Assembly (NCBI GenBank): GCA_029264305.1
Contig: JARICA010000018.1
Span: forward strand, 1-64,000
Origin: Faecalimonas sp.
GTDB lineage: Bacteria; Bacillota; Clostridia; Lachnospirales; Lachnospiraceae
Direction of reading: 5' to 3'
DNA: 64,000 nt
Shown here: positions 8,772 through 17,113 of the stretch, one piece after another
Layout of the letters: every line of letters begins with the position of its first letter
Numbering within the stretch: position 1 is the first letter of the stretch
Notes under the pieces: generated by a model
Database searches by the model: none
The model's input: only the letters and a program-made list of their open reading frames with translations
What the model was told of the DNA's origin: nothing
Made by a program: the position numbers and the translations under genes

Positions 8772-10481
8772 ATGGCAACATTTATAAAATTAACTGATTA
8801 TAGTTCTGCGGATATTAAAGAACAAGAGTTTTTTAACAAAAAAAATCATTATACAATAAGTGATAAAAATTTCAGAAGTTTGCCAGGGGGGATTTATTCA
8901 TATTGGATTAGCGAAAAATTGATACAAAATTTTTCTCAATATAAAAATGTCAAAGAATATGCCAACGGAAAAGTTGGGTGCCAAACCGGAAGCAATGATT
9001 TGTTCTTGAGATTTTGGTTTGAATTATGGACAGAACATATTGCGTTTGAAGGATCTGAAAAACGTTGGTATCCATATAATAAAGGAGGTACTTTTAGACG
9101 TTGGTATGGAAACAATGAGTATGTTGTAGACTGGGAAAATAATGGTGAAAGAATAAAAAAATATGATGGAGCTTATCCACGAAATACCGATTTTTATTTT
9201 AAATCGGGGTTGACATGGTCAGATGTCAAGTCGGGTTTATTAAGTATGAGAAAAATGCCTAATAATTCAGCATTTGACACATGTGCTCCATGCTTATTCT
9301 CAGAGACTCATGAAAACTTGCTTTTTGCAATTTTTAACTCGAAAATAGGGCAAGCTTATATGGATTTTATGTCTTCACCATTACACTATACGTGTGGTGC
9401 ATTGCTAGAAGTTCCTGTTGCACTTCCTAAAAACATGGAATCAATTGATAGTATTGTAAATGAGTGCGTAGAGATTTCAAAAAAAGATTGGGATAGTTTT
9501 GAAATATCATATAATTTTTTAAGACACCCTCTAATTACAAAGGGTGCAAGCAATATTGAAGTCGAATTTGACAATTGGGCCAAAACTTGTGATGAACAAT
9601 TCAAAAGACAGCAATATTTAGAAACGGAACTTAATAAGGAAATTATTTCTGCATATGGATTAGAAACGGAATTAAATGAAGTTGTTGATGAAGCTTCTGT
9701 CACTACAAGACAGGCAAATCTTGAACGAGAAGTGAAATCTTTTATATCATATGCTGTTGGATGTATCATGGGACGATATAGTTTAGAAGATACGGGCGTA
9801 ATTTATTCGGGAGGGAATTGGGATAAAAGCAAGTATGTTGGTTCATTTCTTCCATGTGAATATGGAGTAATGTTAATAACCGATGAACAGTATTTTGATA
9901 CAGATTTATGTACAAGGGTAATTGATTTTATCGAAACGGTATATGGAAAAGAAAACTTAAATAGTAATCTTAATTTTATTGCGCGAGCATTAAAGCCTAA
10001 TTCAAAAGAATCTGCGAGAAAAATAATTAGGTCATATTTATTCGATGAAAAAGGATTCTATGAAAATCACTATCAAGTATATCAACGTCGCCCTATATAT
10101 TGGATGATGAGTAGTGGTAAGAGTGGTGGATTTAGAGCTTTGATTTATATGAATCGTTACGACCAAAATACTTTGAGTATAATTCGCTCAGAACTCTTAC
10201 ATGAACTTCGTTACAAGTATGAAGCGGATAGAGATTTGCAACAAAAAAGGGCAAACGATGCAAATACAACAGTTGAAAGAACTGAGGCTAAGAGAAAAAT
10301 AACAAATTTGGATAAGAAGATGATTGAGGTAAATCAGTATGATGATTTAGTTAATCATGCAACTGGAAATATTTCTGAGTATTTATTTGACTTAGATGAT
10401 GGTGTTAAAGTCAATTATTCCAAGTTCCTGAATATTGATGGCAATGAAAGTCAAAATTTACTTGTACCAATTAAGTTATAA
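8772..10481 (+). CDS. pglX: BREX methyltransferase PglX, C-terminal target-recognition part (split gene)
   Basis: These 569 residues match the second half of PglX: W-F-P-Y-N-K-G-G-like (here W-Y-P-Y-N-K-G-G-T-F-R-R-W-Y-G-N), the N-T-D-F-Y-F-K-S-G-L-T-W segment, target-recognition region and helical C-terminus. The two pieces sum to about 1180 residues, normal for a whole PglX. The ATG lies one base after the upstream stop with no separate ribosome binding site, so any translation would rely on coupling. Upstream in this frame, the codons G-V-N-S precede the ATG. The sequence here looks more AT-rich than the rest of the operon, which is common for exchangeable recognition domains. Confidence 0.85.
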   Translation: MATFIKLTDYSSADIKEQEFFNKKNHYTISDKNFRSLPGGIYSYWISEKLIQNFSQYKNVKEYANGKVGCQTGSNDLFLRFWFELWTEHIAFEGSEKRWYPYNKGGTFRRWYGNNEYVVDWENNGERIKKYDGAYPRNTDFYFKSGLTWSDVKSGLLSMRKMPNNSAFDTCAPCLFSETHENLLFAIFNSKIGQAYMDFMSSPLHYTCGALLEVPVALPKNMESIDSIVNECVEISKKDWDSFEISYNFLRHPLITKGASNIEVEFDNWAKTCDEQFKRQQYLETELNKEIISAYGLETELNEVVDEASVTTRQANLEREVKSFISYAVGCIMGRYSLEDTGVIYSGGNWDKSKYVGSFLPCEYGVMLITDEQYFDTDLCTRVIDFIETVYGKENLNSNLNFIARALKPNSKESARKIIRSYLFDEKGFYENHYQVYQRRPIYWMMSSGKSGGFRALIYMNRYDQNTLSIIRSELLHELRYKYEADRDLQQKRANDANTTVERTEAKRKITNLDKKMIEVNQYDDLVNHATGNISEYLFDLDDGVKVNYSKFLNIDGNESQNLLVPIKL

Positions 10482-10495
10482 AGAGGAGGCCGATT

Positions 10496-13045
10496 ATGGC
10501 AGAAGTTAATTTCGAAGAAGTGGCAAAAGAATTAAATCTTATGTTTGCCAGAAAACCTCGTGCTGGCCAAAAGCGAAATATTATTTTTTGGTATGATGGA
10601 GAGGGAAAATTCCAGGATAAATTAGATGGTCTGCCTTTGGAAGATGCTAAGGTTGTAATTTATACAGGAAATAACTCGTTTAACATTAAATATCTTTTAG
10701 AAAAGCAAGATACAGATAATAATTATTTGATTTATGTTCCAGATTTTCGCCCAGTACCTGAAGATAACCTTCTTCTTGATGTATATAAGTACTCTCATGA
10801 ATTTGAAGCTGATATTGCTACAATTTACATGAGAGAATTGGGCATCAAAAGTGCATCATTATTTGAAGTGGTTCGTTCTTATGAATCGTTCCTGGGAGCG
10901 AAAGACAGAATAAAACGCTTTAAGAATCTGGGAATTGCAGAATGGACAGAGCAAACATTCCACATAGGGGTATTATGCTCCGTAGTAAAAACTAATTTTG
11001 ATTTTGATGGTGCACTCATAAAGTTGATTTGTGATTATTTCAGCGATGGAACGTTGTACGAGGCAGTTGAGAAATTCTGTAACATTGATGTTCTAAATGA
11101 TTATATACAACAAAAATTTGGTCTTGTTGATGCTTTAAATGATGTAGAAAAGATGGCAACAAATATGTTGTTGTTACATATGAGTTTGTATATGCAGGGG
11201 ACAATGCCGGAAAACTGGGCTAGAAATTTACCTGAGAATATGAATGGATTGATTAAAATTAATGATTACATTTTTGTAGAGCGTCTGATGAAAGATAATC
11301 GTGGTGAGTGTTATCAGAGTATTTCAAAACAAATCGCAGAAAAATTAGCAGTAGAGAAGTATGCTTCTGGATGGGATCTTGAAAGCTTTTCAGATGTAGA
11401 TACATTTGCAGATTTTGATATTGTCACTATTAAGAGCTTAATCAAACAGATTGTAAATAAAGGCGGCGAGTATGGACGATATATCAAAATCATTAGAGAA
11501 CGAAGAAAATCATATTGGAATGATAAGTATGCCCATGATTATCAGGCTATTCATTATGCATGCAGATTTCTAGAAAAAATGTGTGAAGTTGGAGATGCAT
11601 TTCATGAAGCAAGTGTTTCAGACATGTTTACCAATTACACAAAGAGTTACTATAAATTTGACCAATATTATCGTGAGTTCATTTTCCATTACGATCAAAG
11701 TTCTGTAGATGAGATGCTATCCATTTATGAAATGATTGATAACCATTATACAAATTGGTATTTAGAAGAACTTGGAAACAAATGGAGTAATATCAATGAT
11801 GGCACATCATGGGGAGAAGCGTGTCCTGAACATCAGTGGGAATTTTATGACAAGCATCTTTCTTATAAAAAAGAGAAAACAGCAATTATTGTTTCTGATG
11901 CTCTTAGATATGAGTGTGGCGAGGAGCTTATTGCACGAATAAATAAGTCGTTTGCAACAAAAAACACGTTAATACCAGCATTAAGTGTCCTTCCAAGTTA
12001 TACAAATCTTGGAGGATTGGCGTTACTTCCACATAATTCTATCGATTATGATAAACAAGGAAACGTTATCTTAGACGGGCTTAACGTGGCTGCTTATGAT
12101 AATAGAGAGAAGCATCTTAATACTTATAGACCTGGAAAAGTTCTTAGTGGAAGTTATATTTTGGATCGTAAAAACTCTGCAAAAATTAAGAGTGATATTA
12201 AGGGGACCGAATTAATCTATATTTATCATGATAGAATTGATGCTGTAGGCGATAATGTTCCAACGGAAAGAGATGTATTCAAAGCAGCAGAAGATTGTTT
12301 TGATGAAATACTTCAAATCTTCCAGATTTTACAGAATAACTCAGTATATAACGTATATATAACTACTGATCATGGGTTCCTATATCGTAGAGAAGATATA
12401 AGAGCTTTAGATAAAACAAAATGTAAAGTGGATGATGCCTTACTTGCTAAAAGAAGATTTTTAATCACTGCAATAAATGCTGTACGACATGAATTTACTA
12501 GAAAAGTAGGTATGGAGTACATAATAGGTAATCAGGACTATATTGTTGAAGTACCATACGGAACTAATGTGTTCCCGAAACAAGGTGAGAGTAAGAAATA
12601 TGTCCATGGTGGAGATAGTTTGCAGGAAGTTGTAATTCCGATTATCAAGATTGAGAATAAAAAGAAAGATAGAGAAAAGAACCGTGCGAACGCTGCTGAG
12701 ATTAAGCTTGTTTCAATTACACGTAAAATCAGTTCACTTATTCAATTTATGGAATTTCTTCAGGAGAAACCAGTAGACGATAAGATTTTATCATGTAATT
12801 ATGAGGCATATTTTGTCGAGGCAGATGGTACACATATCACAAATTCAATTGTAATTAATTGTGACAGCAAGAGTGCGTCTATGGCAGATCGTACTTATAA
12901 AGAAAAGTTTACATTTAAAAACAAAAAATACAATTCAGAAGAACAAATTTATATGATTATTAAGGATTATGATGATCCATATGCAGAGGAAACACGAATT
13001 CCTTTCAACATTGACATTATGTTTAGTAATAAATTTGACTTCTAG
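10496..13045 (+). CDS. pglZ: BREX protein PglZ, alkaline-phosphatase-superfamily enzyme
   Basis: An 849-residue PglZ. The alkaline-phosphatase-like core shows the first metal/nucleophile region I-I-V-S-D-A-L-R-Y-E around D468 and a second metal site T-T-D-H-G-F around D625-H626, with the long helical N-terminal region typical of type 1 PglZ before it. PglZ is a core BREX component that contacts PglX; phosphodiesterase or nuclease activity has been proposed. AGAGGAGG precedes the ATG by 8 bases. It starts 14 bases after pglX and is uninterrupted, so downstream BREX genes should still be made despite the split in pglX. Confidence 0.92.
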   Translation: MAEVNFEEVAKELNLMFARKPRAGQKRNIIFWYDGEGKFQDKLDGLPLEDAKVVIYTGNNSFNIKYLLEKQDTDNNYLIYVPDFRPVPEDNLLLDVYKYSHEFEADIATIYMRELGIKSASLFEVVRSYESFLGAKDRIKRFKNLGIAEWTEQTFHIGVLCSVVKTNFDFDGALIKLICDYFSDGTLYEAVEKFCNIDVLNDYIQQKFGLVDALNDVEKMATNMLLLHMSLYMQGTMPENWARNLPENMNGLIKINDYIFVERLMKDNRGECYQSISKQIAEKLAVEKYASGWDLESFSDVDTFADFDIVTIKSLIKQIVNKGGEYGRYIKIIRERRKSYWNDKYAHDYQAIHYACRFLEKMCEVGDAFHEASVSDMFTNYTKSYYKFDQYYREFIFHYDQSSVDEMLSIYEMIDNHYTNWYLEELGNKWSNINDGTSWGEACPEHQWEFYDKHLSYKKEKTAIIVSDALRYECGEELIARINKSFATKNTLIPALSVLPSYTNLGGLALLPHNSIDYDKQGNVILDGLNVAAYDNREKHLNTYRPGKVLSGSYILDRKNSAKIKSDIKGTELIYIYHDRIDAVGDNVPTERDVFKAAEDCFDEILQIFQILQNNSVYNVYITTDHGFLYRREDIRALDKTKCKVDDALLAKRRFLITAINAVRHEFTRKVGMEYIIGNQDYIVEVPYGTNVFPKQGESKKYVHGGDSLQEVVIPIIKIENKKKDREKNRANAAEIKLVSITRKISSLIQFMEFLQEKPVDDKILSCNYEAYFVEADGTHITNSIVINCDSKSASMADRTYKEKFTFKNKKYNSEEQIYMIIKDYDDPYAEETRIPFNIDIMFSNKFDF

Positions 13046-13062
13046 GAAAGGAGGAAAGAGGA

Positions 13063-15168
13063 ATGGATGATTTAGATAGATTGTTACTCGATACCTTTGA
13101 AGGTAGAGTAGTACGAAAAGATTTATCAAAGAAAATAAAAGGCTCTCTTAATGTTCCAATTTATGTACTGGAATATCTCCTTGGAATGTATTGTGCAACC
13201 GAAGATGAAGATAGTATTCAGGCTGGAGTCGAGAGAGTAAAATGTATTTTAGCTGAAAATTATGTTCGTCCAGATGAGGCTGAAAAAATTAAATTTAAGA
13301 TTACTGAAAGAGGATCTTTTACAGTTATTGATAGAGTTCAGGTAACTGTAGACGTTATTAATGGTATTTGCTATGCAGATTTAATGAACTTAGGAATGAG
13401 CAAAATACCTATTAGTTCTGATTATGTTGCGCATAACGAAAAATTACTTGCGGGTGGTATCTGGTGTATTATTCAGCTTGGTTATGGTAATGAGAACGCT
13501 TGTGATGATGAATCATTAGCTCGTGCTATTAAGTCTTTGTTTAAAGGTAAAAAGAAAAAAGACGATATAGAGGAAATTGATGGAAATTACGGAATTGTTG
13601 TCGTTGAAGAGTTAACACCTATTCAGATGCCAAACTTGAATTTAGACGAAATTTTTGAAGGAAGAAAGAGTTTTTCAAAAGATGAATGGATTGACCTACT
13701 TCTTAGATCTATCGGAATGGAACCGACGCAATTACAAGAACGTGAGAAATGGCATTTGCTAGAGCGTTTAGTCCCTCTTGTAGAGAATAATTATAATCTC
13801 TGTGAATTAGGTCCTAGATCTACAGGTAAGTCTCATGTATATAAAGAAATATCACCTAACAGTATTCTTGTATCCGGTGGACAAACTACCGTTGCAAATC
13901 TGTTTTACAACATGGGAAGACGACAAGTCGGTTTAGTTGGTCATTGGGATTGTGTGGCTTTTGATGAGGTTGCAGGAATTAATTTTAAGGATAAAGACGG
14001 TATCCAAATCATGAAAGACTACATGAACTCTGGATCTTTTGTAAGGGGAAAAGATGAAATAGCTGCTTCAGCATCAATGGTATTTGTTGGAAATATTAAT
14101 TATTCTGTAGATGTACTTTTAAAGACATCACATTTGTTCCAACCATTCCCAGAGTTAATGGCTAGTGACACAGCATTTTTTGATAGAATGCATTACTATT
14201 TACCAGGTTGGGAAGTGCCCAAATTTGCACCTAAACACTTTACTGATAGCTATGGATTTATCACAGATTATGTATCAGAGTTCTTTAGATGCATGAGAAA
14301 ATATGCTTATGGAGATTTGTTGGATAGATACTTTAAGCTTGGAACGACATTAAATCAGAGAGATGTAATGGCAGTACGTAAGACAGTATCAGGTCTCGTT
14401 AAATTGATTTATCCAAATGGCGAGTGTACTAAGGAAGAAATAGAAGAAATTCTTAAATATGCGTTAGAAGGTCGTCGAAGAGTAAAAGAACAGCTTAAGA
14501 GAATTGGTGGAATGGAATTCTATGCTGTAAATTTCTCTTATTTAGATAATGATACATTTGAAGAAAAATATGTTGGCGTTCCAGAACAGGGTAGCGATAA
14601 GCTAATTCCGGAGGGCACTCCTAAGCCGGGAAATGTGCATACTGTAAGTCGTGCAGCAAGTGGCATGTTTGGCGTATATCGCTTGGAAGAAGAAGCAATC
14701 TCTGGTAATGGTAAATTCACTAAAGTGGGTACTGTATCCAAAGCGACAACAGATAGTATTTCGAATGCAGTGAACTACTTCAAGGCAAATGCCCAGCATA
14801 TTAGTTCAATGATTAGTATGGAAAATACTGATTTTATGATGGATATTCGTGATTTACAAGGACAAGGTGCAGCTGAGGATTTATCATTATCAACATTGAT
14901 AGCTATGACATCAGCAGCATTAAAGAAACCAGTATTAAACCAGTTAGCTGTATTAGGCGGTATTAGTATCGGTGGAACAATCAACCAGATTGAAGAATTG
15001 GCAAATGTTCTTCAAGTAGCACATGATGCAGGCGCCAATAAGATACTTATTCCTTCAAATGCAAAGAAACAGATTATTGATGTTCCAGATGACCTGTTTG
15101 TGACATTCCAGATTATTTTCTATAATTCTCCGGAAGATGCGGTGTTTAAGGCACTTGGAATTGAATAA
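13063..15168 (+). CDS. brxL: BREX protein BrxL, AAA+ ATPase with Lon-like C-terminal domain
   Basis: A 701-residue BrxL. Walker A G-P-R-S-T-G-K-S is at 250-257 and Walker B D-E-V-A-G starts at 301. The C-terminal domain aligns by eye with Lon protease: S610 in L-S-T-L-I-A-M occupies the catalytic serine position, but the position of the lysine of Lon's G-G-L-K-E-K is filled by A647 in E-E-L-A-N-V. This suggests that the domain is not a working Ser-Lys protease. BrxL forms DNA-binding ring assemblies needed for phage exclusion but not for methylation. AGGAGG 12 bases before the ATG is unusually far; GGAAAG also lies nearby. It closes the canonical six-gene operon. Confidence 0.9.
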   Translation: MDDLDRLLLDTFEGRVVRKDLSKKIKGSLNVPIYVLEYLLGMYCATEDEDSIQAGVERVKCILAENYVRPDEAEKIKFKITERGSFTVIDRVQVTVDVINGICYADLMNLGMSKIPISSDYVAHNEKLLAGGIWCIIQLGYGNENACDDESLARAIKSLFKGKKKKDDIEEIDGNYGIVVVEELTPIQMPNLNLDEIFEGRKSFSKDEWIDLLLRSIGMEPTQLQEREKWHLLERLVPLVENNYNLCELGPRSTGKSHVYKEISPNSILVSGGQTTVANLFYNMGRRQVGLVGHWDCVAFDEVAGINFKDKDGIQIMKDYMNSGSFVRGKDEIAASASMVFVGNINYSVDVLLKTSHLFQPFPELMASDTAFFDRMHYYLPGWEVPKFAPKHFTDSYGFITDYVSEFFRCMRKYAYGDLLDRYFKLGTTLNQRDVMAVRKTVSGLVKLIYPNGECTKEEIEEILKYALEGRRRVKEQLKRIGGMEFYAVNFSYLDNDTFEEKYVGVPEQGSDKLIPEGTPKPGNVHTVSRAASGMFGVYRLEEEAISGNGKFTKVGTVSKATTDSISNAVNYFKANAQHISSMISMENTDFMMDIRDLQGQGAAEDLSLSTLIAMTSAALKKPVLNQLAVLGGISIGGTINQIEELANVLQVAHDAGANKILIPSNAKKQIIDVPDDLFVTFQIIFYNSPEDAVFKALGIE

Positions 15169-15172
15169 AACA

Positions 15173-15234
15173 AATAATGGCGTAGCTCAGAAGAGGGTGA
15201 TTGTAAAGTGGGAATCATTCCCCACCGCCATATT
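15173..15234 (+). ncRNA. tRNA-like structured element between brxL and the Hachiman unit
   Basis: An outer stem pairs AATGGCG-side bases 15177-15182 (ATGGCG) with 15226-15231 (CGCCAT), plus a weaker AAT/ATT extension. Inside are TAGCTCAG, which is the classic tRNA D-arm sequence, a 3-bp CTC/GAG mini-stem, a TTGTAAA stretch, and a T-arm-like hairpin GTGGG-(8)-CCCAC that abuts the outer stem exactly as a tRNA T-arm abuts its acceptor. There is no anticodon stem and the loop lacks the T-loop consensus. No T-run follows, so it is not an ordinary terminator. It may be a decayed tRNA, a small RNA or a leader structure for the next genes. Confidence 0.4.
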
Positions 15235-15269
15235 AAGAAGTAAAGACTGGAATAAAGGAGTTTATTAAG

Positions 15270-16169
15270 TTGATAGATAAAATTGTAAAATATTTGGAAT
15301 CAAAAAATGAAAGCATTTATCTATCTGATGCTGGATTTGAATATATAAATTTGGCACAGGAATTAATCTCACGTGAACGTTTAGCAGCATATGAAGACAG
15401 ACACATTGTAATTCCTGGAGTATGCTTATATCTGATAAATAATAGTAGCATTAATGCATTTGCTACTAAAATTGACGATAAATACTGCATTTTCGTGAAT
15501 AAAGGTATCATTGAGGAACAAAAAACGTTTTTAGAAACTCGAAACTGGGCGGGTTTGAATATAACAGACCCAAATGCCTATATAGAATCAATGATTAAAT
15601 ATGGTTTTCTGTTTATAGTATTTCACGAGTACGGACATATTTTTTGTGGCCATTTGGAGTCAGGACTATATGATGCAGTAGATATGCAAGCAAAAGAGTG
15701 TGAAGCAGATAAATTTTCAATGGACTATTTAATCAAATACACTATGCTGAAATATACAAATTCTGAATGGACAGATGAATTGAAAAAAATATTTTTGGCT
15801 GAGTATTTTCTTTTGGATAAAATGCAAAAACAGAATTTTACAGATTATTACAATGGAAGACTCATGCAAAATTACTATGATAAAGACATTATTAGCAAGA
15901 GAGATCACCCACTAGATTATCAGAGAATTATGTATTTATTTGCGATGTTAAATATTGTGGTAATTAAGGATACTATTGAGCCAATTGCAGTTAAAGAATG
16001 CTGTATTCATGATTTGAAGATCTTAAAGAATATTGATGAAGATAGATTAGAGTTCAAAGGTAATAATTATTTGATAGTAAAAGAATCAATAGATAAATTA
16101 ATGGAGTCTGTTAATGAGATTCGTAAAAAAATACCTAGATTAATAGATAATGCGGAAGGAAAAAAATGA
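15270..16169 (+). CDS. HExxH zinc metallopeptidase linked to Hachiman
   Basis: A 299-residue protein with a clear zinc-protease signature: H-E-Y-G-H at 119-123 in a hydrophobic stretch, then E-C-E-A-D-K-F-S with E145 as likely third ligand, the ImmA/M48-like arrangement. No signal peptide or membrane helix is seen, so it should act in the cytoplasm. Length and layout also recall the Lit (U49) phage-exclusion protease, but I cannot confirm that family. A TTG start at 15270 has AAAGGAG 9 bases upstream. The end overlaps hamA by ATGA, pointing to coupled translation with the nuclease and helicase. It differs from the element's ImmA at 19.5-20.05 kb. Function unknown. Confidence 0.75.
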   Translation: MIDKIVKYLESKNESIYLSDAGFEYINLAQELISRERLAAYEDRHIVIPGVCLYLINNSSINAFATKIDDKYCIFVNKGIIEEQKTFLETRNWAGLNITDPNAYIESMIKYGFLFIVFHEYGHIFCGHLESGLYDAVDMQAKECEADKFSMDYLIKYTMLKYTNSEWTDELKKIFLAEYFLLDKMQKQNFTDYYNGRLMQNYYDKDIISKRDHPLDYQRIMYLFAMLNIVVIKDTIEPIAVKECCIHDLKILKNIDEDRLEFKGNNYLIVKESIDKLMESVNEIRKKIPRLIDNAEGKK

Positions 16170-17104
16170 GTGAAAAGGTTTTTGATTCAAAAAATGTAAT
16201 ATTGTTGAAATTAAATGAAGATGATCTCATTTCGTTTCTGGTTGATACAGATCTTATGGATGATGGAGAATATGATTGGCGTATTAAAGATTTAGTAGAT
16301 CTGATTATAAAAGTATTACCAGAATATGTATTTGCTGATTATATAGGCAGTGATGTAAATATGTTTGATTTAGTAGATCGATTAAGAGAGGCTGCAAAAA
16401 GTTTATACAAGATAAAAGATTATGACATAATGAGACGAGCTTATCTATTTAAAGAGCAAGAGGCGATAGATAAGGTCGAAAAAGGAGGACATAAAATAAG
16501 GGGTGAATTCGGTGAATTACTTTTGCATTTGTTACTTAGGGATTACAAGAACACGATTCCATTAGTATCGAAAGTATATTTTAAAGATTCTCCAGGAGTG
16601 CCTGCGCATGGTTTTGATGCCGTTCATATTTCGCCGGATGAGGAAATATTATGGCTTGGAGAAAGTAAACTTTATGCAAATGCAGAGGGTGGTCTAAAAG
16701 CCTTATTGAAAGATTTAGATGAGCATTTTAACACGGATTATCTAGATGAACAATTTGTAATAATAAAGAAAAATTTATCTAATAACACTATTCCTCAAAG
16801 AGATTATTGGATTGAACAGTTAACCAAATGCACAAAACTGTCAGATCGAATTAAAATGATTAATATTCCGCTATTATGCGTGTTCCCAGATAATATATAT
16901 AATCAGTTTATTGATTTGGGTTCGTCTCAAGCATATGTAGTGCATGAAAAAAATATTCGTGAGTTAAAGGCATATTTTGATAAACATTACAAACATCCTT
17001 TGAAAGACAAATTAAACATAATTTTATTCATGTTTTCAATTAAAGATAAGGATGAATTTATTTCTAAGTTGCATGAACGATTATGGCATTTGCAAAACAT
17101 ATAG
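16166..17104 (+). CDS. hamA: Hachiman nuclease subunit HamA (DUF1837)
   Basis: A 312-residue DUF1837 protein. A PD-(D/E)XK nuclease core is readable: E114 and E117 in R-G-E-F-G-E-L-L, D151 in H-G-F-D-A-V-H, and E166-x-K168 in W-L-G-E-S-K-L-Y. In Hachiman, HamA is the nuclease held in check by the helicase HamB, and the pair responds to damaged or phage DNA by degrading DNA in the cell. It starts within the end of the metallopeptidase gene and is followed after 9 bases by hamB. All predicted catalytic residues are present, so it should be active. Confidence 0.88.
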   Translation: MSEKVFDSKNVILLKLNEDDLISFLVDTDLMDDGEYDWRIKDLVDLIIKVLPEYVFADYIGSDVNMFDLVDRLREAAKSLYKIKDYDIMRRAYLFKEQEAIDKVEKGGHKIRGEFGELLLHLLLRDYKNTIPLVSKVYFKDSPGVPAHGFDAVHISPDEEILWLGESKLYANAEGGLKALLKDLDEHFNTDYLDEQFVIIKKNLSNNTIPQRDYWIEQLTKCTKLSDRIKMINIPLLCVFPDNIYNQFIDLGSSQAYVVHEKNIRELKAYFDKHYKHPLKDKLNIILFMFSIKDKDEFISKLHERLWHLQNI

Positions 17105-17113
17105 AGGTTAAAT

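Noticed and set aside
8886-8891. G6 run as a phase-variation switch of pglX
   Set aside because: It lies in frame within the C-terminal part (L-P-G-G-I-Y) and is short. The actual frame break is about 120 bases upstream at the A-run.
15208-15240. GTGGG/CCCAC hairpin as an intrinsic terminator of brxL
   Set aside because: No T-run follows. The bases after the stem are part of a larger pairing with 15177-15182, so it was described as a tRNA-like element instead.
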